This document shows positions 54,616 through 63,360 of a stretch of 64,000 nucleotides of DNA, piece by piece (the stretch's first letter is position 1; every line of letters starts with the position of its first letter). The notes below the pieces were generated by a model, which was given only the letters and a program-made list of their open reading frames with translations, was not told where the DNA came from and ran no database searches. Source of the DNA: Gemmobacter caeni (GTDB lineage: Bacteria; Pseudomonadota; Alphaproteobacteria; Rhodobacterales; Rhodobacteraceae); assembly GCF_003054195.1 (NCBI RefSeq), contig NZ_QBKP01000018.1, forward strand, positions 25,420 to 89,419, given 5' to 3'. The position numbers and the translations under genes were made by a program.

Positions 54616-55119
54616 ATGACTTTCGCGCGCCTTTTATCGGCATTCCTTCTTGTGGCGTTGTTGGCCGCATGTGGCGGAGGCAACAGCAAGTTCCGCAGTT
54701 ACAAGGGCCCGGCGGTCACCTCGATCCAGGTCCACAAGGGCGCGCGCAAGATGTATCTTCTGCACGACGCCAAGGTGCTGAAACAATACGATATCGGTCT
54801 TGGCTTTGCACCCGAAGGCCACAAGCAGTTCGAGGGCGACGGCAAGACGCCGGAAGGCACCTACTTCATCAGCTTCCACAATCCGAAAAGTCGCTATCAC
54901 CTGTCGCTGGGCATTTCCTATCCCAACCTCGCGGATAGTGCCTTCGCCGCCTCTCAGGGCAAGCGGCCGGGAGGCGACATCATGATACATGGCCGTTCCA
55001 ACTACAAAGGCACCAACAAGGGTGACTGGACCGCGGGCTGCATTGCCGTGCGCGACAAGGAGATGGAAGAGATCTATGCCATGGTCCGGCAATATACGCC
55101 GATCCATATTCTGCCCTGA
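54616..55119 (+). CDS. L,D-transpeptidase (YkuD) lipoprotein
   Basis: 167 residues. L,D-transpeptidases make 3-3 peptidoglycan crosslinks or attach proteins to peptidoglycan. A lipobox LAAC gives Cys19. The YkuD catalytic site is His125 in MIHGRSNYKGT and Cys142 in WTAGCIAVRD. This short, catalytic-domain-only form is of the ErfK/YafK type. A second, Tat-exported L,D-transpeptidase lies 0.8 kb away. Confidence 0.9.
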   Translation: MTFARLLSAFLLVALLAACGGGNSKFRSYKGPAVTSIQVHKGARKMYLLHDAKVLKQYDIGLGFAPEGHKQFEGDGKTPEGTYFISFHNPKSRYHLSLGISYPNLADSAFAASQGKRPGGDIMIHGRSNYKGTNKGDWTAGCIAVRDKEMEEIYAMVRQYTPIHILP

Positions 55120-55137
55120 GCGCAGCCGCGCAAAAGC

Positions 55138-55169
55138 AAAAAGCGCCGGTCGCGGGACTGGCGCTTTTT
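55138..55169. terminator. Bidirectional terminator between L,D-transpeptidase and CAP gene
   Basis: AAAAAGCGCC ... GGCGCTTTTT with a 12-base centre that can pair further. T-runs exist on both strands, so it can end both convergent genes. Confidence 0.8.
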
Positions 55170-55185
55170 CATTTGGCAGGGCAGT

Positions 55186-55797
55186 TTACTGCGCCGGAGG
55201 CGCGCCGCCGACGTGATCCATCTCGGAGGTCACGGTGCGCCCAAGTGCCGTGGCCGAAACCCGGGCGACGGGTGCGCGTGTCGAATCCCCGGTCAGCAGG
55301 GTCCACCAGATCTTGCCGCTCGGCTCCTGATACCAGGAGAAGCCGATTTCGTTCGACTGCGGGTCCATCACGACAGCCCGCGTATCAGGCACAGCGGTCC
55401 AGGACGCCAGCGTATCCAGCTCGGTTTCATAGGTTTCCGAAATCAGCTCGCCCTGAAGATGCCCGGCATATCCGGCCCGTTGAACCCGGAGCAGCGGCGA
55501 CGAGCCGTCCGAACCGAAGTGCCAGGGACGGTTCTGTTCCGACATGTCGCGGGAATGTGCATTGGCGGCGGCGATCAGCGCCCCGTTATATTGCAGCGGC
55601 TGCACCCCCTTGGCCGAGCGCAGGGTATTCACTGCCTCCAGCAGACGGCCCGGAATCTCGGCCTCGGTCCGCTTGTCGATGTGATAAACGCGCGGAAGCG
55701 GCCGACCGTCCGCCCCGATCGTGGGCTGGGTATCGGGGGCCGCACAGGCCGCCAGCAGAGACAGGGCACAGATCGACAGAACGGGAAAGCGCGTCAT
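55186..55797 (-). CDS. CAP/SCP-domain lipoprotein
   Basis: 203 residues from ATG 55797, chosen because it gives a proper lipoprotein signal (LAAC, Cys18); the frame is open 22 codons further. The CAP domain spans about 45-170 (LLEAVNTLRSAKGVQPL, AANAHSRDMSEQNRPWHFG, and a later SNEIGFSWYQ). Bacterial CAP proteins are secreted or surface proteins of mostly unknown function. It is convergent with one L,D-transpeptidase and divergent from another. Confidence 0.83.
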   Translation of the reverse strand: MTRFPVLSICALSLLAACAAPDTQPTIGADGRPLPRVYHIDKRTEAEIPGRLLEAVNTLRSAKGVQPLQYNGALIAAANAHSRDMSEQNRPWHFGSDGSSPLLRVQRAGYAGHLQGELISETYETELDTLASWTAVPDTRAVVMDPQSNEIGFSWYQEPSGKIWWTLLTGDSTRAPVARVSATALGRTVTSEMDHVGGAPPAQ

Positions 55798-55957
55798 TGG
55801 GGGCACCAAGTGGGATTTCGACCGCCCGTCTTTATCCAATCGCGGCGGGGTTATCAAACGCAAGTCTGCGTGATTTCGCCAAGTGACATCTCTTTGATTT
55901 GCGAGTTTGCCGCACAGCGGCTAAAAACCGCCCAATCCAACCCTCAGGAGATCAGCG

Positions 55958-56530
55958 ATGTCAGCTGAACATTCGCACGGGCCCAGCCGCAGGGCCGTTC
56001 TTGTTGGCGCTGCCACGGTGGCCGCCGCCGCAGCCATGCCCGCCTTCGCTCAAGTGGAAGGGTCGGTTCGCAACAATATCTCGAGCTTCCGCATGCTCGA
56101 CTGGCAACCCTATTTCAGCAATCTCGCCAAGGGCGCGATTCTGGTGGATACGACCTCGCGGGCGCTGCACTTCTGGTCCGAGGACCAGTCGACCTACAAG
56201 CTGTATCCCACGTCGGTGCCGCTGTCGGACGAGCTGACTCGCCGTGGCCGGACCGAAATCATCAAGAAGGTCGTCGGCCCGGAATGGCGCCCCACGCCTT
56301 CGATGAAAGAGCGTAATCCCGACTGGCCGGATTATATTGGCCCGGGCCCGGACAACCCGCTGGGGACGCGCGCGATGTGGCTGTCCTGGACCTATTACCG
56401 CATCCACGGCACGCATGACACGCGCAAGATCGGCCGCAAATCATCGAACGGTTGCATCGGCATGTACAACGAGCATGTCGAGGAACTTTTTGATCTCGCC
56501 CAAGTCGGCACACAAGTGTTGCTAATTTGA
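55958..56530 (+). CDS. L,D-transpeptidase (YkuD), Tat-exported
   Basis: 190 residues with AGGAG upstream. The N-terminus SRRAVLVGAA is a twin-arginine signal, cleaved near AFAQ (29-32). The YkuD domain has His150 in HGTHDTRKIG and Cys166 in SSNGCIGMYN, the classic active site, and GTRAMWLSW just before. It is of the ErfK/YbiS family and has no LysM domain. Its role, crosslinking or protein attachment, cannot be told from sequence. Confidence 0.92.
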   Translation: MSAEHSHGPSRRAVLVGAATVAAAAAMPAFAQVEGSVRNNISSFRMLDWQPYFSNLAKGAILVDTTSRALHFWSEDQSTYKLYPTSVPLSDELTRRGRTEIIKKVVGPEWRPTPSMKERNPDWPDYIGPGPDNPLGTRAMWLSWTYYRIHGTHDTRKIGRKSSNGCIGMYNEHVEELFDLAQVGTQVLLI

Positions 56531-56678
56531 CGACAGGCGCGGGTGCATTCGTGCACCGGGTGGGAGCCAATTGCGCCGGTTTGCGTTCAAGTCTAAACAC
56601 GCCTTACGAGGTACAGTCTTGGGTGCGCGGTGTCGCCTCTGCAACATCCGATCCCGCGCGTTATCTGGAGAGATCGAA

Positions 56679-56858
56679 ATGAAGAAACTCGCTCTTGCTG
56701 CCGCTCTGTCGGTTGCCGCCACCACCGCCTTCGCCGGCGGCATGGTCGAGCCGGTGATGGAGCCGGAAGTTGTGGAAGCTGCCACGTCGTCGTCGTCGGG
56801 CGCGCTGGTTCCGCTGCTGCTCCTGCTCGTCGTGGCCGCTGCGGTCGCTTCGAACTGA
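56679..56858 (+). CDS. Small exported or membrane protein, 59 residues
   Basis: ATG 56679 has GGAGAG upstream; an open frame extends earlier without a signal. The protein is a signal peptide (MKKLALAAALSVAATTAFA, 1-19), an acidic Glu/Val/Pro segment (about 22-36), a serine stretch (SSSS), and a single C-terminal membrane helix (about 42-58). It is not similar to a family I recognise. It lies between a transpeptidase gene and hemH and has its own strong terminator, so it is a real transcription unit. Confidence 0.72.
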   Translation: MKKLALAAALSVAATTAFAGGMVEPVMEPEVVEAATSSSSGALVPLLLLLVVAAAVASN

Positions 56859-56876
56859 TTTGACTTCACGTCATGG

Positions 56877-56907
56877 AAAAGGCGGCAGGGTGACCTGCCG
56901 CCTTTTT
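56877..56907. terminator. Bidirectional terminator between the small gene and hemH
   Basis: AAAAGGCGGCAGG / CCTGCCGCCTTTT with a four-base loop and T-runs on both strands; it can serve the small gene and the convergent hemH. Confidence 0.85.
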
Positions 56908-56935
56908 CATTTGGGCCGCAGGTAAAGCGGGCCGG

Positions 56936-58021
56936 TCAGACCCAGCCCGCCAGATTGTCGCGCACGACGCTCGCCAGTGCCTCGATATGGGCCGCATCGG
57001 CGTTCAGGCAGGGGATGTAGGTAAAGACCTCACCCCCGGCATGTTCAAAGCTTTCGCGGATCTCGCCGTTGATCTCTTCCAGCGTTTCGATGCAATCGGC
57101 GCTGAAGGCGGGCGCGATGACCGCGATCCGCTTCCTGCCCTGTCTGGCCAGCGCGGCGACATGCTCCACGGTATAGGGCCGCAGCCATTCCTCGGTGCCG
57201 AAGACCGACTGGAAGCTGGTGTCGATGCTGCCCTTTTCCCATCCCAGCCGCTCGCGCAGCAGGCGCGTCGTTTTCTGACACTGGCAGTGGTAGGGGTCGC
57301 CCTCCATCAGGTAGCGTTTCGGCATGCCGTGATAGCTGGCCACCAGCACATCGGGGCGATGATTCAGCGCGGCATAGGCGCGTTCCACCGATTGCGCCAA
57401 AGCCTCGATGTAAAGCGGATGGTCAAAATATTCGGGCACGGTGCGCACGGCGGGCTGGCGCTTTTCCTTCATCAGCGCGCGGAAGAACTGGTCATTCGCC
57501 GTGGCCGAGGTAGCGCCTGCGTAATGCGGGTAAAGGGGGAAGAACAGCACCTTTTCGCAGCCCGCCTCCACCATCGCGCGCAGGCGTGATTCGGTCGACG
57601 GGTTGCCGTAGCGCATGCAGAAATCCACCATGACCCGGTCGCCGAAATCGGCCCGCAGTGCCTCGGCCAGCGCAGCGGTCTGATCCCTGGTGATGGTCAT
57701 CAGCGGGCTTTCGCCCTTTTCCTCGTTCCAGATCAGCTTGTAATTCGCGCCGCTGGTGAAGGGCCGCTTGCTGAGGATGATCAGTTGCAAAAGCGGTTGC
57801 CATTTCCAGGCCGGGTAGTCGATGACCCGCCGGTCCGACAGGAATTCGTTCAGATAGCGGCGCATCGACCAGTAGTCGTAGTTGTCCGGCGTGCCCAGAT
57901 TGGCGAGCAATACCCCGATCTTCGGGGCGCGCACCGGAGGGTGATCGGCAGGCGCATGTGCCAGACGGCCTTCGCCCGGCCGGATCAACCCGGCCACCGC
58001 ATCGCGCAGCGCATCAAGCAT
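56936..58021 (-). CDS. hemH: Ferrochelatase
   Basis: 361 residues from ATG 58021, chosen because AGGAG is six bases upstream; in-frame ATGs at 58036 and 58078 lack this. HemH inserts ferrous iron into protoporphyrin IX, the last step of heme b synthesis. Diagnostic segments are VLLANLGTPD, FPLYPHYAGATSATA, ASYHGMPKRY with the catalytic His, and SADCIETLEEINGEI with the acidic residue. A CQCQ motif at about 260 is unusual-looking but its role is unknown. Confidence 0.96.
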   Translation of the reverse strand: MLDALRDAVAGLIRPGEGRLAHAPADHPPVRAPKIGVLLANLGTPDNYDYWSMRRYLNEFLSDRRVIDYPAWKWQPLLQLIILSKRPFTSGANYKLIWNEEKGESPLMTITRDQTAALAEALRADFGDRVMVDFCMRYGNPSTESRLRAMVEAGCEKVLFFPLYPHYAGATSATANDQFFRALMKEKRQPAVRTVPEYFDHPLYIEALAQSVERAYAALNHRPDVLVASYHGMPKRYLMEGDPYHCQCQKTTRLLRERLGWEKGSIDTSFQSVFGTEEWLRPYTVEHVAALARQGRKRIAVIAPAFSADCIETLEEINGEIRESFEHAGGEVFTYIPCLNADAAHIEALASVVRDNLAGWV

Positions 58022-58074
58022 CGTCTTCTCCTGCATTCGGTTTCGCGCCCCAGATAGTGCCATGGGGGCAGGGG

Positions 58075-58890
58075 TCAACTGTCGTTTTTCGTCGCACCTG
58101 TGCGGGCGGCGTTCAGTGCATCTTCCAGCCGCTGCACGGCCGAACCGGGGCGCAGCGGTTTTTGCTGGCTTTCATGCGGGCTCCAGCCGGTCAGGCAGAT
58201 CACTTCGAACTGCGCCTCGATACGGCCATCGGCACCTGTTTCGTACCGCTGCGCGGCGTCCTGCAAAATCCTTCGCCGGGTAAACCGGCGTGACCTTTCG
58301 GTCATTGCATTGGCCTCGCCCATGGCGCGCAGGTCGGCCATCAGATGCAGCGCATCCCGATAGCTGACCCGGCGGGTAAAGCTGTCGGCGACCGGCAGGT
58401 TCAGCCCGGCGCGTTGCAGCAGCGCACCCAGATCGCGGATTTCGCCCATCGGCAACACGCGCGGTGACAGCCCGCCGGTTTGCGCCACCTCGGCTTCGGC
58501 CAGAGCGGCCCGCAAGGCCACCAGCGTCTGCCCGCCCAGAGTCAGGCCGATGAACAAACCGTCAGGGCTCAGGGCACGGCGGCACTGCACCAGTTGTCCG
58601 ACCGGATCATTCGCCCAATGCAGTGCCATGGCGTGAATCACCAGATCATGCGCACCGGGGACGAGGTTCAGCATCTCGTCATCGGGCACGATCTTCGCAT
58701 CCGGCAGGACGCCAGCCCAGATTTCCGCGAAAGGCGTCACAATGGCGGGTTTCGTAAACTGCCTGTTAACCGCAGCGAGTCTTTCCTGAACCTCGGTGAC
58801 GGCTTCGTCATGCAGGAACAGCGCGTCGGGGCGGGCGCGGCGGCGGTTCCGGGCAAGGGCTGGGCGATCAACAAGCTGGGGCGGGGTCAT
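58075..58890 (-). CDS. BioC/NDUFAF5-like methyltransferase with degenerate SAM motif
   Basis: 271 residues. The start VDRPALARNRRRA and the DLVIHAMALHWANDPVGQLVQCRRAL region (core about 83-105) match the class I methyltransferases related to NDUFAF5/BioC. The glycine-rich motif I that should lie near residue 50 reads VTPFAEIWAG, without the usual DxGxGxG. Mitochondrial NDUFAF5 hydroxylates an arginine of complex I; a complex I assembly role here is only inference. It lies 53 bases upstream of hemH on the same strand and is divergent from comF. Confidence 0.72.
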   Translation of the reverse strand: MTPPQLVDRPALARNRRRARPDALFLHDEAVTEVQERLAAVNRQFTKPAIVTPFAEIWAGVLPDAKIVPDDEMLNLVPGAHDLVIHAMALHWANDPVGQLVQCRRALSPDGLFIGLTLGGQTLVALRAALAEAEVAQTGGLSPRVLPMGEIRDLGALLQRAGLNLPVADSFTRRVSYRDALHLMADLRAMGEANAMTERSRRFTRRRILQDAAQRYETGADGRIEAQFEVICLTGWSPHESQQKPLRPGSAVQRLEDALNAARTGATKNDS

Positions 58891-58924
58891 GCGGGCTCCT
58901 TTCCGCGGACCATAGGAGGGTCGG

Positions 58925-59647
58925 ATGGGAATGCAAGCGGCTGTGCAACTGGTTTACCCGCCACAGTGCCTCAGTTGCGATGCGCTGGTGACTACGGATT
59001 TTGGGCTTTGCGCACGTTGCTGGCGGGAAACGCCGTTTATCGCGGGGCTTGTCTGTGATTGCTGTGGCACCCCCTTGCCGGGCGAAGAGGGCGGCGCACC
59101 CGTGCAATGCGACGATTGCCTGACCATTGCCCGGCCCTGGGGGCGGGGGCGGGCGGTGATGCTGTACCGCGACAATGCGCGACGGCTGGTCATGGCCCTC
59201 AAGCATGGCGACCGGCTGGATTTGGCCCGGCCCGGCGCGCAATGGCTGCATCGCGCAGCGGCCCCGCTGTTGCAGCCCGATACATTGCTTGCGCCGGTAC
59301 CGCTGCACTGGCTGCGTCTGTTCCGGCGGCGCTACAACCAGTCGGCGTTGCTGGCGGCGGGGCTGGCCCGGCTGGCTGATCTGCCGCATTGCCCGGACCT
59401 TCTGGTACGCCGCCGCAATACCCGCAGTCAGGAAGGGCGCGACCGGGAGGGGAGGTTCCGCAATTTGGAAGAGGCGATCCGGGTCAACGAGCGACGGCGC
59501 TGGCAGATGGAAGGGCGGCCGGTTCTGCTGGTGGATGATGTGATGACCTCCGGCGCCACGCTGGGGGCCTGTGCCGATGCCTGTCTTGCGGCGGGGGCCG
59601 CGCGCGTGGATGTGGTGGTGCTGGCACGCGTTGCGAAAGACGGATGA
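58925..59647 (+). CDS. comF: ComF-family amidophosphoribosyltransferase-like protein
   Basis: 240 residues. The N-terminus carries zinc-type cysteine pairs (CLSCD, CARC, CDCCG, CDDC). A phosphoribosyltransferase fold follows, with LKHGDRLDLA, YNQSALLAAGLAR and VLLVDDVMTSGAT (PRPP loop, about 203-215). ComF proteins support DNA uptake during natural transformation in some bacteria; in alphaproteobacteria the role is mostly untested. grxC follows. Confidence 0.88.
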   Translation: MGMQAAVQLVYPPQCLSCDALVTTDFGLCARCWRETPFIAGLVCDCCGTPLPGEEGGAPVQCDDCLTIARPWGRGRAVMLYRDNARRLVMALKHGDRLDLARPGAQWLHRAAAPLLQPDTLLAPVPLHWLRLFRRRYNQSALLAAGLARLADLPHCPDLLVRRRNTRSQEGRDREGRFRNLEEAIRVNERRRWQMEGRPVLLVDDVMTSGATLGACADACLAAGAARVDVVVLARVAKDG

Positions 59648-59692
59648 ATCCCTATAGTCTTGCCGCAACTGCGAGACTGAGCGGACCTCATC

Positions 59693-59950
59693 ATGAAAAC
59701 TGTCGAAATCTACACCACCCCGACCTGCCCGTATTGCCTGGCGGCCAAGCGGCTGCTGACGCGCAAGGGCGCGGCTTTCACCGAAATCGACGTGAGCCGC
59801 GACCCTGATCTGCGGGCGGCAATGACTGACCGGGCGAACGGGCGCCGCACTGTGCCGCAGATTTTCATCGGCGGGCAGCATGTCGGTGGCAGCGATGACA
59901 TCCACGCGCTTGACCATGACGGCAAGCTTGATGCCCTGCTGGCGGGTTAG
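59693..59950 (+). CDS. grxC: Glutaredoxin 3
   Basis: 85 residues. A dithiol glutaredoxin with active site Cys12-Pro-Tyr-Cys15, the TVPQIFI cis-proline loop, and GGSDDIHALD. It reduces disulfides and glutathionylated proteins with glutathione. It is followed after three bases by a nitrilase-family amidase, which may also act on glutathione derivatives. Confidence 0.95.
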   Translation: MKTVEIYTTPTCPYCLAAKRLLTRKGAAFTEIDVSRDPDLRAAMTDRANGRRTVPQIFIGGQHVGGSDDIHALDHDGKLDALLAG

Positions 59951-59953
59951 GCG

Positions 59954-60784
59954 ATGCGGGTTGCGCTTGTCCAGCTGACGGTGACCGATGATCCGGCTGA
60001 GAACCTGCCGGAAACGCTCGCCTTCCTGCGCATCGCGGCAGAGGGTGGCGCCGATCTGGTGCTGACGCCGGAATGCACCAACATGCTCAGTTCATCGCGC
60101 GAACATCAGCGCGCCACGCTGCGGCATGAAGACGATGATCCCACGCTGGCTGCTATTCGCGCCGAGGCGAAGGCGCTTGGCATCTGGGTGCTGATCGGGT
60201 CTCTGGGGCTGCTGACCCAGGATGCGGACGGGCGCTTTGCCAACCGCTCCTTCCTCATCGGGCCGGAGGGTGAGATCGCCGCGCGCTATGACAAGATCCA
60301 CATGTTCGACGTGAACGTGACCGAGACCGAGGTTTACCGCGAAAGCGCGGCCTACCGGCCCGGCGCGCAGGCGGTCGTGGCGGACATCCCGCTGGCAAAG
60401 ATCGGCATGACGGTCTGTTATGATCTGCGTTTCCCGCATCTGTTCCGCCGTCTGGCACAGGGCGGCGCGCAGATCCTGACCGTTCCGGCCGCCTTCAACC
60501 ACCTGACCGGGGCCGCGCATTGGGAGGTGCTGCTGCGCGCCCGTGCGATCGAGACCGGCTGCTTCATACTGGCGCCCGCACAGACCGGCTTCCACCCCGA
60601 AAGCGCGGGCAAGGGACGCAACACTTATGGTCACAGTCTTGCGATTGCACCCTGGGGCGAGGTTCTGGTGGATGCGGGCACCGATCCGGGTGTCACTTTT
60701 GTCGATCTCGACCTGACCGAGGTTGAAAAGGCGCGGGGCCGCGTGCCTTCGTTGTCACACGACCGCAGCTTCGACGACCCGTGA
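59954..60784 (+). CDS. Nitrilase-family amidase (Nit/deaminated glutathione amidase-like)
   Basis: 276 residues. The catalytic triad Glu40 (LTPECTN), Lys114 (RYDKIHMFD) and Cys155 (TVCYDLRFP) is complete. Length and motifs suit the Nit1/Nit2 branch, which repairs deaminated glutathione by hydrolysing its omega-amide. The grxC neighbour fits, but the substrate is inferred. The stop overlaps the marR start (TGATG). Confidence 0.87.
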   Translation: MRVALVQLTVTDDPAENLPETLAFLRIAAEGGADLVLTPECTNMLSSSREHQRATLRHEDDDPTLAAIRAEAKALGIWVLIGSLGLLTQDADGRFANRSFLIGPEGEIAARYDKIHMFDVNVTETEVYRESAAYRPGAQAVVADIPLAKIGMTVCYDLRFPHLFRRLAQGGAQILTVPAAFNHLTGAAHWEVLLRARAIETGCFILAPAQTGFHPESAGKGRNTYGHSLAIAPWGEVLVDAGTDPGVTFVDLDLTEVEKARGRVPSLSHDRSFDDP

Positions 60785-61227
60785 TGGCAGAGAAGACCGA
60801 AGATCTGGCGATTGCCCTGTTTGGCGAGCTGTTCATGGCCGATCAGCTTGCCCGCAACCGTTTGACCAAAGCGCTGCCCAAAGGGATGGAGCTGTCGCAT
60901 TTTGGTGTGCTGAACCATCTGGCGCGCATTCAGGAAGAACGCACCCCGGCCCAGCTTGCGCGCAGCTTTCATGTCACGCGCGGCGCTATGACCAACACGC
61001 TGGCAAAGCTGGAATGGGCAGGCCACATCCATATCCGGCCGGACTGGGACGATGCGCGACGCAAGTTCGTTGCAATCAGCCCGTCGGGCCGGGCGGCCCG
61101 CGATGCGGCGGTGCAGGCGATTGCACCCCTTATAGGCGAGGTGGTGCAAGCCCTCGGCGCTGATCGCGTTCGCGCGGTGTTGCCCGTGTTGCGGGAACTG
61201 CGGACCAAACTGGAAGGCGCGGAATAG
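60784..61227 (+). CDS. MarR-family transcriptional regulator
   Basis: 147 residues from ATG 60784, which overlaps the previous stop by one base; GTG 60781 is one codon earlier. It is a winged-helix MarR dimer: helix-turn-helix RTPAQLARSFHVTRGAMTNTL (about 54-74), then the wing IRPDWDDARRKFVAISPSGR. The effector and target are unknown. It is translationally coupled to the amidase and may be part of the comF-grxC-nit unit. Confidence 0.86.
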   Translation: MAEKTEDLAIALFGELFMADQLARNRLTKALPKGMELSHFGVLNHLARIQEERTPAQLARSFHVTRGAMTNTLAKLEWAGHIHIRPDWDDARRKFVAISPSGRAARDAAVQAIAPLIGEVVQALGADRVRAVLPVLRELRTKLEGAE

Positions 61228-61268
61228 CCGCTCCGGACAGGGCGGCCCGCGCAGGCTGGCCGTCGCGG

Positions 61269-62393
61269 TTATCTGACCAGACGATCCAGACGCGTGCTGA
61301 TGCCAACGGCATCATAGAACAGACCAATGATCGTCTTGGTATTCGCCAGCGAGGTCTGGGTGGCCAGAACGAGATCGCGGTCCTGCACGAGGAATTCCCC
61401 GGCACTGAACAGCCCGTCGGCGGTGGTCAGGTCCAGCGCAAAGATCACGCGTTCCTTGCCGGGGCCACTGCCATCGCTGCGCAGATCGCCGGGTTTGTAG
61501 TTCCGCAGGATTAGCACGCTTTTGGGGTTGGCGCGGGTATCATTCAGGCCGCCAGCCAGTGAGGCGGCATCCAGCGCGGTCACCTTGTCATGCGGGAATG
61601 GGATCTGCGCCTCGCGTCCGGTGGCGCCCAGCGACAGGAAGTAGCGCGAATCGTCCTCGACATAAACCTTGTCGCCCCCGCGCAGCGTCGTATCCTGCGA
61701 AGGGCTTTTCAGCAGGCTTTCCGCCGAGGTCGCATAAAGCTTGCCGCCCCGCATCAGGCGCACCTGCGGGTTTCGCAGGCTCTTGGTGATCCCGCCACCC
61801 ATAGCGAGAAGGCTCAGGACCGTGAAATCGCGATCCGGCATGACATAGTTGCCCGGAGAATTTACGCCGCTGACCAGATCGACCGAGCTTTCACGTCCTG
61901 CGTGATGGCTGAGCTGAACCTGGGCAGAGGGGATGATCTGCGAAAACTCGGCCTGTATCGTATTGCGCGCCCGGTCGGGGGACATCTTCGCGACATAGAC
62001 CTGATCGACGTAGGGCAGGAACACCTCACCCGCAGGTGACACGCGGATGCCCTTCATCTCGACCACCTTCTGACCCGACTGGGTCAGAAGCGAGCTGTCG
62101 CCGTTGTCCCAGATGGCGAGGTCAAGCGTGTCGCCCGCCTCGATGATCTGCGAACTGGGGCCCTTGGTGCGTGCGATCCAGCCGCCCGCCGGGCTTGCGC
62201 CGCGCGTGGGCCAGGACGAAAGCTGCGGAAGCGTCGCGCGGGTCACGGGATAGACGGCGAAATCTGCGTCTTCCTTGTCGGCACCGGCAAGGATCTGACC
62301 GGCATTCGGACCGCCCGCCGGAAGGTCGCCACAGGAGGCGACCATCCCGAGGCTGGCTGTAGCCAGGCAAAGCCTAATCGCAAATTTCCGCAT
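61269..62393 (-). CDS. Polysaccharide export outer-membrane lipoprotein (Wza/KpsD-like)
   Basis: 374 residues from ATG 62393 with GGAG six bases upstream; the frame is open much further back, into the divergent gene. A lipobox VASC gives Cys23. The polysaccharide-export domain follows (about 85-165: EAGDTLDLAIWDNGD, GEVFLPYVDQVYV), then SLBB-type repeats (PGNYVMPDRDFTVLSLLAMGG, about 205-225). These proteins form the outer-membrane channel for capsule or exopolysaccharide. No Wzc partner lies in the window. Confidence 0.88.
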   Translation of the reverse strand: MRKFAIRLCLATASLGMVASCGDLPAGGPNAGQILAGADKEDADFAVYPVTRATLPQLSSWPTRGASPAGGWIARTKGPSSQIIEAGDTLDLAIWDNGDSSLLTQSGQKVVEMKGIRVSPAGEVFLPYVDQVYVAKMSPDRARNTIQAEFSQIIPSAQVQLSHHAGRESSVDLVSGVNSPGNYVMPDRDFTVLSLLAMGGGITKSLRNPQVRLMRGGKLYATSAESLLKSPSQDTTLRGGDKVYVEDDSRYFLSLGATGREAQIPFPHDKVTALDAASLAGGLNDTRANPKSVLILRNYKPGDLRSDGSGPGKERVIFALDLTTADGLFSAGEFLVQDRDLVLATQTSLANTKTIIGLFYDAVGISTRLDRLVR

Positions 62394-62514
62394 CAATATC
62401 TCCGATCGGGCCGCACCTGGCAGGGTGGACTTTGACAGCGGTTGCAAGATACTGGGGTGAGGCCGGGGGTTCAACAGCCTAGTTTGGTCCGGTGAATTTG
62501 ACGGCAAGGCTGCG

Positions 62515-63360
62515 ATGATCTGTGTCTCAGGGGCTTCAGGGCGACTCGGCTCCATTCTGCGGGCCACCTGGGCGCGCGCGGATGTGGTCTGGAGCCGCCG
62601 GCTCGCCGGGGAAGGCTGGCTCGCCTGGGACATGATGACAGAGCCATTCCCCGCATCCGGCACCGATCTGCGGGGGGGCGTGATGCTCTGTCTGGCCGGG
62701 GTGGTTCCGGCGCCGGGCGCTGTGCTGGCTTCGAACATCCAGATTGCGCTGGCGGCCTGCGAGGCGGCACAATCTGTTGGCGCGCGCCATGTTTTCCTGG
62801 CATCTTCCGGTGCGGTTTATGGCCCCGGGGGCCTCAAATCGGTGCCTTTTGCGGAAACCGCCTTGCCGCATCCGACGTCTGAATATGGCGCGGCGAAGCT
62901 CGCGGCAGAGCGGGAGGTGGCCCTTTGGCAGGCGCGCCATCCCGGGATCGGTGTCACCCATCTGCGGATCGGAAATGTCGCCGGGGCGGATGCGGTTCTG
63001 GGGCGCCCGCTGGATGTCCTGCGCCGGATCGATCCGGTTCCGGGGTCTGCCGGAGGGCCATTGCGGTCCTATATCGGGCCGCAGGGCTTTGCCCGTGTCC
63101 TGTCCGGGCTGTGCGATCTGGCGCTTTCCGGCGGCAATATTCCGCCGATCCTGAACATCGCCGCGCCGGGGGCGGTGGCCATGGGTGATCTTCTGACCGC
63201 CGCCGGGGCCGACTGGGAGACGGGTCCGGCCAATGCTGCGGTCATTCCGGCGATGGTTCTTGCCACCGGGCAGCTGGAGCGTCTGTTGCCCGGGGTGGCG
63301 GGAAGCGGAAGCGTCGATGATCTGGTGGCGGACTGGCGGATCTGGAGGGAGCGGGCGTGA
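62515..63360 (+). CDS. NAD-dependent epimerase/dehydratase family protein
   Basis: 281 residues of the extended SDR fold. The nucleotide loop GASGRLG is at 6-12, and the catalytic YxxxK is Tyr124/Lys128 in SEYGAAKLA. The upstream SSGAVYGP segment fits sugar-nucleotide epimerases. It overlaps the sugar-transferase gene by four bases (GTGA), so it probably makes or modifies a sugar for the polysaccharide. The exact reaction is unknown. Confidence 0.85.
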   Translation: MICVSGASGRLGSILRATWARADVVWSRRLAGEGWLAWDMMTEPFPASGTDLRGGVMLCLAGVVPAPGAVLASNIQIALAACEAAQSVGARHVFLASSGAVYGPGGLKSVPFAETALPHPTSEYGAAKLAAEREVALWQARHPGIGVTHLRIGNVAGADAVLGRPLDVLRRIDPVPGSAGGPLRSYIGPQGFARVLSGLCDLALSGGNIPPILNIAAPGAVAMGDLLTAAGADWETGPANAAVIPAMVLATGQLERLLPGVAGSGSVDDLVADWRIWRERA

